This document shows, piece after piece, positions 10,401-20,856 of a stretch of 64,000 bases of DNA. A program made the position numbers and the translations under genes. The stretch's first letter is position 1, and every line of letters begins with the position of its first letter. The notes beneath the pieces were generated by a model. It searched no databases, had not been told where the DNA came from, and was given only the letters and a program-made list of their open reading frames with translations. This stretch comes from Citrus sinensis (lineage: Eukaryota; Streptophyta; Magnoliopsida; Sapindales; Rutaceae), in assembly GCF_022201045.2 (NCBI RefSeq), contig NC_068560.1, forward strand, positions 19,485,501-19,549,500, given 5' to 3'.

Positions 10401-13400
10401 ATCAAGGATCAGTTGTAAATAATCATGAATTTGTGGTTAATTAATGGCATAATCAATTCGTAACTAAACTAGAGATATTAATTAAATTTGAAGACTTTTA
10501 TTTTTTTTTCCAATCGAAACGTGAAGAATTAAGGAAAAGAGAAATATATAGATGAATTTGTGAACCTATAAGATGAGAGACGATCCTTTAATTTTTGAAA
10601 ATCGTACTTATTAAGATATGAGCAAAAACAATTAAATTGAAAACCGGACTTAAAACGTAGATTTCAGAGTGGTGGTTAATTTGAAGTACAATACTTGAAA
10701 TAAATAATTAGTGGCTGAATACCATTTGTAAACACAAAAATGGTTAAAAAATTGTTGAATTTTATCTGGGAAAAAAGATTCGAAATGAATACAGCAACCT
10801 TACCAATGGAGGAAAAATATTTCTTAGGTTATCACACCACCATATGTCCAAATTCTTCAATTTGCTGAAAGACTCCGAAGCAAGCTGGTGGTGCCATATT
10901 CTTCTCAAATTATCCATCATCTCCATACGTAATACCTCCAACCTAGGAAGTCGTACCTGGCAGTTAAAGATTAAATAACTAATTAATCAATTAATGGCAT
11001 AATCAATTGATAACTAAATTAGAGGTGGATATTAACTAAATTTGAAGACTCAAGGAAAAGACAAATTAAATATTGTGACTCAAATTAATTTTTTTATTAA
11101 AAAAAAAACCTTTTCGTCAAAGAGAGGAGGAGGTTGCATTTCAGAATGAATGGTGTCTTCTGGTGAGCTCGTAGAGATGAATCTTAACATATTACTGCAA
11201 CCACGAATCTTGAGGTTTAGCAAAGAAGGGAATTCAACAACTGAATCTGAATGAATATGTCCCGTATTGGCAAAGCTTGTTAGTTCTGGAAGACAATGGA
11301 GCTCGAGGGAGTGTAGTTTAGGGAAATGAATATGTCCTTCTTCTCTTTCTGACCACCCCGTGGTGTCGACTACCCCTTCCATTGACTTACAAGCTCTTAT
11401 CTCAAGATGTTGGAGTTGCAAAAGACTATTAACCATAGAATATGAAAACAGATACTTCATACGATGACAACTGACCACGTGCAGCTTTGTTAGATTTTGA
11501 CAACAGTACATTCCTTGATTATGATCGGCCCATAATTTTTTCATGTTTATTAAATACGCGAGATTCAATTCCTCTAAGCTCGGAAGAATAACCTGCAAAG
11601 AAAACCCGTACATTTTTGTTCCTTCAAGTACAACCGTCTAGTATAATATTCTTTTGATGATCGAAGATTAATCGTGATAATAAATTAATCAATTAATTAT
11701 TGAACAGAAAATTATCACCTTTGGAGCAGTATCATCATCAGCAATGATTTCGTTGAATCCCAAAGAAGTTGTTGGTTTCTCCCTGTCCGATCCTATAAAC
11801 AAACAAAAACAATATACATAATTAATCTTTGTCGTTGTTTTTTTTTTTCAAAATAATTGAGGTGAAGTCCATAATCCCACCAGTACTTAATTTCAACACT
11901 TACCAACAATCATTTCCAGATCACCGCCAAATAACACTTCTACCTTTTGAAGCCGCAGTAGGTTTTTGGCCATGGAGAATGAGAAAAGATGCTTCAATTT
12001 GTCACAGCTGCGTACTATTATAATCCTTAAGTTGCTGAAAGATTGATCTTCTGTGAGTTGGCTGTCACATATTGTCTCCAACTTGCTCAAACACCAAAGA
12101 GACAATGACTCCAGCAAGGGGAAGACTTTGCGACGAACCCGTCCAACTGAACCGACAATATGTAAAATCTCAGAACAACTATTTACCCAAAGATGCTTCA
12201 ATCGTGGAAAACCTTCCCCATCATCTAATTCATGAACAACATTCTGAACACCCTTCAGTTCTTCTAGATAGAGATATTCAGTTCTCTTCAACAACAGTTT
12301 CATCCTGTAATTCTGCAAAAGAATGCCAAACTTTTCTAGCCCCTGGAGCTTCATCAATCTTGATAATCCAGATTTAACGGACCAGCTGCTCCACCACTTA
12401 TTTCCTATACATATCTTATAGCTTTGCAATTCCACAGAGACCAAATCCTGCGGTAGAATTTCGGCATCCCGAACGTGTATCTCCAAAGTAGTTAGCTTTG
12501 ACAACCCAATCAATTCAACAAGACTGGCGTTACTTCCTCCTTCAACCTTCTCCCACTGTGAAAAGCTGTTACCAATATATAGTTCTTCTAATCGAGATAA
12601 TTTTGATATGACATTTGGAGCTATCACCACAAGGCTGCTACAGTTGCTCAAATCTAGCAACTGTAATCTCGTCAATTGTCCAATTACAAGTGGCAACTCC
12701 TTAACATCAGAATCTCGGAAGCTGAGAATCTCTAATTTCCTTAGCTGTCCAATTATAGTTATATCGTTCAGTCGGCAACCATCTAAACATAATGTTTGAA
12801 CGTTAATGAGGCAACCAAGTGATGAAGGTAATGAAGAGAAAAATATTCTAGTAAAATCTAAAACTTTGAGTTCTTCTGTCCCTTCAAAAAAGAGGTCTGA
12901 AATTTGCAAAGAGCTATCACGCTTTGAAAACAACAAAAGTAACTTGAGTTGGGGACATTCCAACCTTTCGGGAAGCTCTTGAATATCTCTATAAGGTAAA
13001 GAAATAGCTATTGGACCTTCCCGTATTGTCTCTTCCATCTCTCTGTCAAAGTCAGCAACATTTGGAATATTAAACATAAGCTTCTCTGCGGCAATTGATA
13101 CAGCAACAACATGAATGACGTCATGCATTTTAGCTTCATCTTCAGCATCACCGTCCAACAATAAGCATGAAGCTTTTAGACTGTCGATCAATGCATCCAC
13201 TCTATTCCTTACTGCTTCCAATGTGTAAACATTTCTAAATAGACCCAAACCCATACCATATCTCAATAAGTAATGTACGTGTATAAGATGACCTTCACGG
13301 TGCAGACCACAAAGAAGGAACAAAGATTTTGCTTCATCACTTTCCAAGAAATCGTAACTCAATTTTATGGAGGTGTACACATCTGCATCCATACCACGAA

Positions 13401-14577
13401 TTTCTCTTAGATTGGAACTTCTTAGCTGATTCAATGCATCCTTCCAACTGGCAAGACTCTTATTTTTCAGAGCACTTGCAACTGTTCTCAGTGCAACAGG
13501 CAATCCCCCGCATTTTTCAACGATCTCATCTGTAGTGGGTCGAAAATCATATGTTTTTTTTGAATCACCCACTATCTTCTCAAATAACTGCAATGCTTCA
13601 TCTTTGGATAAAGCATCGATCCAGAAATTTTTCTGAGAATTCATATCATTGCACAATAAATCTCGACTTCGAGACGTCAATATTATTGTGCGTCTACTCC
13701 GATCGTCCTCTCTATCTTTCTCATCAACATCCCCATAAGGAATTCCAACTTTATCGAACTCAAGTTTTGTCCAAATATTATCCAGTATAATGAGAAGCCG
13801 CTTCTCTTGCTTCAACCTTTGACACAGTCGAGAAGCTCTTTGAAATTCATTCTCATTCAAGTGAAATTCCATGCCTAAATCAAAAGCAAGTTTGTCTTGA
13901 ATTTTATGATGATCTGGTGTCTGTGTTACCTCAGCCATAACGACCTTATCGAACAACTTATCTTCCATCACTTGCTTTCTGACTTGCTTAACTAGCGTGG
14001 TTTTACCCACGCCGCCCATCCCATAGACCCCAATTATTTTGAAACTATCATCCTTCAACGCATCCACAACATCTTGAAATACTTTCGTTCTTGAATCGAA
14101 GGCCTCGTAATCTTTCACTGGCATATATTCTGTACTCTTTGGAGCAGGACGGTAGGAAACACTAGAGAAGGTGCCTTTTCCCTCGAGACTAGCGGCAGCT
14201 TCTGCGGCCTTTGCTGCTTGTTTACTAAGCTGGTAACGAGAAATCAAGTTGGGGCACAACCCTTTGAAGCAGGACTTCTTAGCTCTATCTTCATCATCAA
14301 TGATGGATTTTGCAACCCCTTCACTGATGAATTCATCAACTTTATTTAGCCAGTCTGTGACACCCTCATAAATCTCATCCCCTTGTAGTCTAGCATGATT
14401 AACAGGTTGTTGCACCGTTTCTCTTCTATATCCCAGCTGCTTCACTTGATCTTTCAGGCCATCTATGTAGCTCTGGTGCTTGAACACATAAGATATCTGC
14501 CGTATAATCAGTTTGAACAGTGACTTTGAACCTTCTGATACAATGCTGGAAAAAGCAGCCAGACCCACTTCTGCCAT
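7448..14577 (-). CDS. CC-NBS-LRR disease resistance protein (RPS2 / At4g27190 type)
   Basis: This is an intracellular immune receptor that binds nucleotide through its NB-ARC domain. Exons, in coding order: 14577-11904, 11792-11719, 11592-11110, 10956-10804, 9885-9523, 9349-8834, 8368-7772 and 7489-7448. They total 4902 nt, giving 1633 residues. Every intron is GT-AG. Only the first intron is phase 1; the rest are phase 0. Visible motifs are the P-loop GMGGVGKTT (186-194), kinase-2 LLIILDNIW (261-269), RNBS-B TIILTSRSRD (297-306), GLPVAL (about 359-364) and MHD (484-486). A long irregular LRR region follows ('FPSL..L.I..C..M' units). No TIR domain is present; the N-terminus is of the coiled-coil class. 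The last 13 codons come from a short exon behind a CTGCAG acceptor. If the final intron is retained, the protein ends five codons after exon 7 instead. No internal stop was found, so it appears functional. The ligand is unknown. Confidence 0.88.
8811..8830. repeat. (AAT)n microsatellite at a splice donor
   Basis: A run of about seven AAT units lies three to four bases inside the intron that follows exon 6 of the NBS-LRR gene, directly behind the GTG donor. Confidence 0.8.
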
Positions 14578-15780
14578 TGCCTGCTGCTTAACAAATCTAA
14601 TAATATGTCAAAGAAAGGGGAAAGGAATACAAATAAATTAAAATAAACTAGAGAGAGAAAAAAAGACGGCAAACAGTATCGCAAAATTGATCTTGAATCA
14701 ACTGAAACATGAACAGAGCATTTTTTTCTTCTTTCTTAAGGATCAGAGTTTTTGCTATTAACAGAAACGTGCTTCAAGTGTCCCAAAAAAAAATGATAAA
14801 TGAACAAGCCATAGAAATTTTATCTTGGAAAGTGGATGGAAATTAAGAAAGAAATTGTATAGAGATCAAGCATCAGAGATTATGTTATTAAAAGAAATTA
14901 ATTGAAGGTTGTGGAAATCCTGTTTAATTATGGAAAGTTGATGAGCTTCTGTAATCGCCTTGAGTATTTAAGTGCAATTTTAATGAGCAAAAAGTTACTG
15001 TTACCTGCAGAGGAATGTAATAATAGAGAGCTTATGAGAGTAATGATAATGATTTGCAAAAGAAGAAGACTCAATCGTGCAGCCCTTAATTTCTTTTATT
15101 TTCAGTCGCCGAAGAGGGAATCTCTTTTTTATTTTTTTTCCAAAGGGAATCTCCTTTCGTAATATGTCATGATTAAAGCAATCTATAAATAATACAATAA
15201 TCATATAATGTAATAATTAAAAAGACCCACATATTTATAATATTAATGGTGGGATCCATATGTTTGTACTGATTAAATTGGTGGACCAGAATTTATTTGA
15301 CCTTACTTGCTTTATATTTAATTAAAAATTGAAACGACAGAGAAAAATTGTCGTAATGATGGTTTCGATTGTGGAGTTCCGCTGTGGATAGCACTTGCAA
15401 TACTGAAAAAGAAGCTTTCGTCAACTTTCTCACATGGACGCGCACCATCACGCATAATTGCATATTGCATTATTTCTCTGGAAAAGCAAAAGCAAGATTT
15501 ATTCTTTTAATAAGCAAACGCGTAGGTGGGAATGCATTCATTAAACAAGTGGAACAGCAATATATCAAACCAATGATAAGCATTCTTAAGTGGGAAACCA
15601 ATTATGACGGATAATTCAAAATCTGAATCCGCCTGATGGACGGGTTTGACCGCAGAGCTCAAGATAATCTGAACCACTCTCCTTTCGTAACTGATAGATA
15701 ATTTCAAAACAGGGGAATGAAATTTGAGAATGATTTCACTCTCCTTTTCTTCCCCCCACCCAAACTCTTCTTCTTTTATA
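14578..15780. other. NBS-LRR upstream region, no further gene seen
   Basis: The first roughly 220 bases are the 5' flank shared with the relic at 1349-1804. The rest has short accidental open frames only. A pyrimidine-rich stretch at about 15735-15780 leads into the EDR2-like remnant. Confidence 0.4.
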
Positions 15781-15960
15781 TATTTTCCTTGGAATTTTAG
15801 GTAAACGAAAAAACTTTGAGAATGATTTCAAGAGAATAGGTGGGTAATAACTAAAATATTTATTTTTATATATTTGATAAGCACACTCACTATTAATAAA
15901 ACCCATTAAATACTACAACTTAAATAACTTCTTGTAGTTGATTGATGGTATGTTTGGAAT
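15781..15960 (+). pseudogene. Remnant of a second EDR2-like gene copy
   Basis: 15785-15890 resembles 4865-4970: 'attttccttgg.attt.agg.aaa.gaaaaaa' followed by 'tgagaatgatttcaaga'. 15903-15950 resembles about 5450-5500 ('atactacaa..taaataacttct'), with the intervening exon missing. Only these non-coding or exon-edge pieces survive. Their order relative to the NBS-LRR gene matches the first copy, so this marks the end of a tandem duplication. Confidence 0.55.
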
Positions 15961-16535
15961 TTCTTTTACTTCCCAAGAATTAATTTTTACCTTGATTATC
16001 AGAAAATTAATTTTATGAATAATTTAGTCGGGTGTTTGGTAAATGATGATTATTTGACAATCAGTTTGTAAATAATCTACTAGATAAATCTGGTAAGTGA
16101 AAATTAAAAGTATAATGTTCATGTGCAAATGACAAAAATGTACTCATTTACTTATTTGTAATTTATTTAGAATATTATTATTTAAATAATTTTTCTTATT
16201 CATTGGATTTTTTAAGAGCATATTCTATTTTCTTGATTACGTATTTAAATAATTTTTTATTAACTATTTTAATTTGCAATAAAAATTAACTATAATATAT
16301 TTAACTAAAAAATTTGTTATGTAGTCCGTAATATACACAAATACTTGAATTGATTAATAAACTTAACTGCAAAAAAGAAAATGCAAAAATTTAACCTTTA
16401 TATAAACTTTTATGTACACAAAACTGTTGTAATAAAGTAATTCATAGAAATTTAATATTATATACATGTGTAAAGAAATATATAACTATAATATTATCCA
16501 CTTGCAGCACTATTATTTTTCAATCTCTCCATCTC
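15961..16535. other. AT-rich, no gene seen
   Basis: No support for a gene. The phrases 'tgtttggaattt' and 'gtgtttggtaaat' at about 15950-16040 resemble short hAT-type MITE ends, but I could not pair them. Confidence 0.35.
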
Positions 16536-16800
16536 TTGATCTTCAAGAACATTAGTACCATGATCTGCTTCTTGAGTTCGACCTCCATTTCCACAGCATC
16601 AACAAGACAATCAATTTGCCGTGAAAGCCTTACAGTTACAGCTCCTCCCACTTTCCTCCTTTTTGGAGCCACTCTTTTTCCTTTTCTTTCTTTAATAGCT
16701 TCTATGGAAACAAACTCATCGAACTACCAGTACATTTTTCAATTAGATAGGACTGATAGTAGATATTCAGTACTCTCAGATGGTGTGCAAACATGATCAT
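16536..16800 (-). pseudogene. Degenerate coding remnant, possibly Myb/SANT-like
   Basis: On the minus strand a basic stretch (ERKGKRVAPKRRKVGG) is followed by LSRQIDCLVDAVEMEVELKK, with stops and frame breaks just upstream. A basic linker followed by a helical 'SRQIDRLVDAVE'-like segment recalls the C-terminal part of Myb/SANT-like proteins related to Harbinger transposons. That is a weak resemblance. Nothing else of such a gene was seen. Confidence 0.25.
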
Positions 16801-16995
16801 CAGTGATTGTTGTCTTAAAAAGCATTCTATTTAATTGTTCCTCTGACTCTGGCATGCAAAATTTCTTGATTGACGAATTTCCTACGTATGTTGATATCAT
16901 ATTAAAATGAATTCAAGATCACATATTATTTTGCGTGACATTAAAATTTAGCCGAATGGAAAAAAAAAAACTTCCCTTTTTGTTTGTCTCACAAC

Positions 16996-17104
16996 TATAT
17001 AGTCTCATTTTTGGTAATAAGCTCACAACATGCACGGGAATGAAGATCTATTAAAAACTTCCCTATGCATGTTGTGAGCTTATTACCAAAAATGAGACTA
17101 TATA
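16996..17104. repeat. Perfect 39-bp inverted repeat
   Basis: 16996-17034 is the exact reverse complement of 17066-17104, with a 31-base spacer. The flanks also share 'ttagccgaatgg' plus an A-run (about 16949 and 17108), so a short segment was copied in inverted orientation. Confidence 0.95.
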
Positions 17105-17126
17105 TTTTAGCCGAATGGTAAAAAAC

Positions 17127-17205
17127 TTCGGATGGAGGATGTGCCATCTTTTTATTTTAGATGCTTTCGGATGGAGGATGTGCCATTTTTTATTTTACAT
17201 GCTTT
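17127..17205 (+). repeat. 39-bp tandem duplication
   Basis: The phrase beginning TTCGGATGGAGGATGTGCCA occurs at 17127 and again at 17166, each followed by a T-run and 'tattttaNatgctt'. This makes two nearly identical units. Confidence 0.8.
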
Positions 17206-18010
17206 GTAAGACTTTTGATGATCGAGTGCAGTCAATTAACAAAAGCTTACATATTATTTAGGTGCTGAGATGTCTGTTCTTGATAAAGTAGATTTATTCA
17301 CACCCAAGCCAACGTAACCAAAGCCTAATATACACAATAATTATTTTTGTTAAACTGATTTCTGGCTAATGAGATCTTTGAAAGCATTCAAAGAAGCCAC
17401 AAAACTCATAGGAAAGCCCTGATAAAATATACGGTGAAGCATGTGAGTTCGTTTTTTAATCTCTTGATCACTCATAAGCTTTTTTATACCAATCACTATA
17501 TCATTCTTTTGAATCGATTTTGATTGATCATTAGAAATCATGTACCCCACCTTTAGATGATTGATCACCAATTTAGCATTGTAATGTTGATCATCTCTAA
17601 TTGGCCGTGCTAAAATTGGAACCCCACACCAATTGCTTCTACCATTGAATTCTATCCACAATGAGATAAAAATTCACCCATTGATTGATGATTCAATATC
17701 AATAATTGTGGCGGCGCCCATCTATCTATTATCAATCCCTTTTTACTGGCTTTACTATCCAAACCACTATGAAAATAATTACCTTCTGCTGGTTTGTCTA
17801 AGCCAGTTAAATGACACGGAGGATCCAATCTACCAGCACCAATTTGAATTACCCAAATAAATGGTTCATTTGATACTTCTAAAGCATTGGCTAGTACTAA
17901 ATACTCATCTCACGATCACGAAGCACTGAACCCGCCCCATTTGTAAAATTGTTCAAGTAATAATGGGCCTACTCCCCACATTGGCTTTCCCATTTGATTG
18001 ACTAAATAAT

Positions 18011-18727
18011 GGGAGATTGTCAATTTTCCCCTACTATAATTAACATATACCATTTATTCTTATACTATTTTTATAATGGCTAAAAATCCCCTTGACAGCA
18101 TAAGTTCATAATATTACATTTATTTTCAATTGCTCTTTTATTTATATTTATTATAAATAAAATAAATCACATGAATAAAAAATAAATAAAATATTAAAAT
18201 ATTAAAAATAAGAAATATATGTTTTAATATGAGCAAAAAAATTAATAATAATTGTTTTCTTGTAATTATTTATTTTGTGAACATTTTCTTATAATAAACA
18301 TTTCATAATATTTTAAAATTAAATGTAAAAAGTATAGGCAAAATATTTTATTATTCATCTTATGATAAATTTTTATTGGTCATTCAAGTTTTCTTATAAT
18401 AGTTTTTTTATCATTTTATAATAATTTTCTTATATATTTATTATAAGAAAATTTTCAAAAAATAAATAAGTACAAGAAAAAAATTTTATTATTGATTTTT
18501 TTGCTCATATCAAAATATTTATTTGTTATTTTTAATGCTTAATTTTTTATTTAGTTTCTATTCTTGTGATTTATTTAATTTGTAATAAATATAAATAAAA
18601 GAGTAGTTGAAAATAAAGATAATATTGTAAACTTATGATATCAGGAGGGATTTTTGGGCATTATAAAAATAGGAATAGGGTAAATAATATATGTTAATTA
18701 CAATAGGAGAAAATTTGGTAATCTCCC
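18011..18727. mobile_element. Mutator-like foldback MITE, copy 1
   Basis: 717 bp, almost entirely two long inverted arms starting GGGAGATTGTCAATTTTCCC. The flanks carry a 9-bp target duplication, CTAAATAAT (18002-18010) and CTAAATGAT (18728-18736), 8 of 9 identical. It interrupts the glycosyltransferase pseudogene. A relative lies at 38910-39335. Confidence 0.85.
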
Positions 18728-19098
18728 CTAAATGATTAATAAATGGTCCCTCAAGATTCGATGGACTCATTTTCTCTGAACCGGGCGCACCTCGCAAAGG
18801 TAGTGGACCACGAGGAAGGGGCCCGTGAGGCCCGCATTTAAGCTCCGATTCGAATAAAGCCATATCCTTGGGTAACCAAGGAAGTAAATGGGCCTCTCCC
18901 GGTTTGACATCTTGGATGAGAGCCTGCTACACGGCACACTCCACGCTGCTGAGCAAGCACCAGAAGTGAAGAACCCAACAATGGGAACTTCAAAATTCTT
19001 GAAAACATCAGCCGTCCAGCCCATCATAACGTCGATGACTGCACAAACGGGTCGGGTTTCGGGCTCTCGGGTTGAAAGGGGGGGGGGGGGTTTTGAAG

Positions 19099-19535
19099 TA
19101 GAGGTGGCAAAAATACCCGCCCGGTCCGGACCCGGATCGTACCCGGGCATTGCGGGTCGGGTAATACCCGGCCCGGGTATGAAGCCGGGTCGGTCTTGGG
19201 CATCACATGATAAACCCGGAACCCGGATTTTATTAAAAAAAATTATAAAATATATATTATTTTAAATATTTTATATTTATTTGACTTATTTATTATACAT
19301 ATATAAAGTTTTAAACACTTAAAGTTTATATTTTCATGTCAAATTTTATTGAAATAAATTTAAAACTTATAAAATTACCAAAAAAAAATATATATATACA
19401 CATAAAATATTAAAAATTATAAAATCCGGGTACCCGGATTAAAACCCGGCCCGGACCCGGACCCGGACCGGTTGCATCCGGGCAGGGTCCGGTCATGGCA
19501 ATACCCGGACCCGGCCCGGGGTTTTGCCATCTCTA
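19099..19535. mobile_element. hAT-like MITE with CCCGG-rich ends
   Basis: 437 bp. Termini are TAGAGGTGGCAAAA and, inverted, TAGAGATGGCAAAA. The target duplication is perfect 8-bp TTTTGAAG (19091-19098 and 19536-19543). About 100 bases at each end consist of CCCGG/CCGGG motifs, while the middle is AT-rich. It interrupts the glycosyltransferase pseudogene beside a long G-run (about 19079-19090). Confidence 0.88.
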
Positions 19536-19823
19536 TTTTGAAGGCCTTGAAGCATTTGACTGTGCATGACAACATGGTGGTGGTGGTGGTGGTGGTGGTG
19601 GAGATGAGGAGAGTATTTCAGTAATTTCGAATAGAGGGTATTGGTGAAGAGGGGAAGGGATGATGCCGGTGCCGGAAATGTGAGAGGGAACGATGAGGGT
19701 AGATTTGTAATTATGTGAAGCGATTTACCTGCATAATTCAATGCATGGAAATAGATGTCCCTGACCGAAGAATGGGACAGTCCAAATCTCAGCTTCAGCA
19801 GCATTAACGACAGAGCTTGACAT

Positions 19824-20856
19824 ATTTTATTAATTATTTGATACTTAATTATTACTGACTGCTTTTGCCACCTTTCGTAAAACATTCTTGGTTATATATA
19901 AAAGAGATGACTTGATGGAGAAGTGTGTGTTTTACTTTTACAGTTTTACTAGTCGGTGAGCTATGATTTTGATAATTTGATTGTTACCTTCAGTTGGTTA
20001 GTTATGAGAAAGCATCTTTCAAAAAATTCATTACAGTTTCAATTAAAATTAACAATACTATTCAAATTAATTACTCTACAAATAAACAGTCACAGATAAA
20101 TCTATCCCTAATCACACATTTATAAAATAAGGAATGAAATGAGTTTCTATGGCTTCGAACCCACGCCCTCAAGCCCAGCGGCTGGATCTTGACTACTTTG
20201 ACATAATTATTATTAGTTTTTGTCCATCTTTCACTAGGCATCTTTTGTTATATAATGAAGAAGATAAGTTGGCGGAGAAGAGTTCTACTTTTACTAGTAG
20301 ATGAGCATTGAATTAGGAATGTTAGTTTTAGTTAGTTAAATATCTACCATCCAAACCAAAGTTCCTTAGACTATTATTCAAGTGAGATGTTTGAGTAACA
20401 TATACTTGAGTTAGTCGGTGCCTAACAATTCATGTGATACATGAAACCAACCAAACGAAGTTGGTAGGATTAGATTAATTTAAATGAAAATAAAAATTAG
20501 TTTATGCTATTTATTTTTCTTATAATGTTGAAACTTGAAAGTTAATTCTTCAACCTGTCAATTGGTTCATGACATGATCAAATATTCAAGTAAATAAATT
20601 TATCGTTTAAAATTAATTTTTTATGTGGTAAAAGCAATACTAAATATGGAGTGGAGAGAATCATTTGTAGGTTATACCCCCACCTTTTATTTCATTTCAT
20701 TTTAAAAAAAAAACAACAACAACAACATCAACGGCTTGGTCAACATTCAAGTAAAATTAACAATTCCATGATAAAATTGCCTGAGAATAAAAATTAAAAT
20801 AAAAAAAAAAACAGCAACTCGAAAACGAGATACAAATACCGCACAGAAGTTTTTCG
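19824..20856. other. Intergenic; partly duplicated UGT promoter
   Basis: About 19875-19990 (the flank of the glycosyltransferase, with its TATA-like box) resembles 20225-20350: 'ctttcNNNNNNNcatNcttNgttatata', then 'gatgacttgatggagaag' against 'gataagttggcggagaag'. This suggests a local duplication. No gene was seen in the rest. Confidence 0.35.

Larger units (their letters stand above)
17350..19823 (-). pseudogene. Family-1 UDP-glycosyltransferase pseudogene
   Basis: These genes encode cytosolic enzymes that transfer sugar from UDP-sugar to small molecules. The start is at 19823 (MSSSVVNAAEAEIWTVPFFG, then GHLFPCIELC). Further on, VIDVMMGWTADVFKNF, GFFTSGACSAA, GKPMWGVGPLL and the C-terminal PSPG box (WAPPQLLILNHQSMGEF, then GVPILARPIRDDQHYNAKLV) can be read. 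It is dead several times over. The PSPG tryptophan of HCGWNS is a stop (17652-17654). A base is missing in the G-run at 17622-17625. There are N-terminal frame breaks, including a (CAC)n run at about 19574-19602 read as histidines. Two MITEs interrupt it, at 18011-18727 and 19099-19535. A minus-strand TATATATAA lies about 70 bases before the ATG. The substrate class cannot be told. Confidence 0.88.

Noticed and set aside
19572-19602. Polyhistidine tract suggestive of a metal-binding protein
   Set aside because: A (CAC)n expansion inside the dead glycosyltransferase, where the reading frame is already lost.
20155-20195. tRNA-like phrase TTCGAACCCACGCC
   Set aside because: Only a B-box-like word; no A box, cloverleaf or SINE tail could be found.
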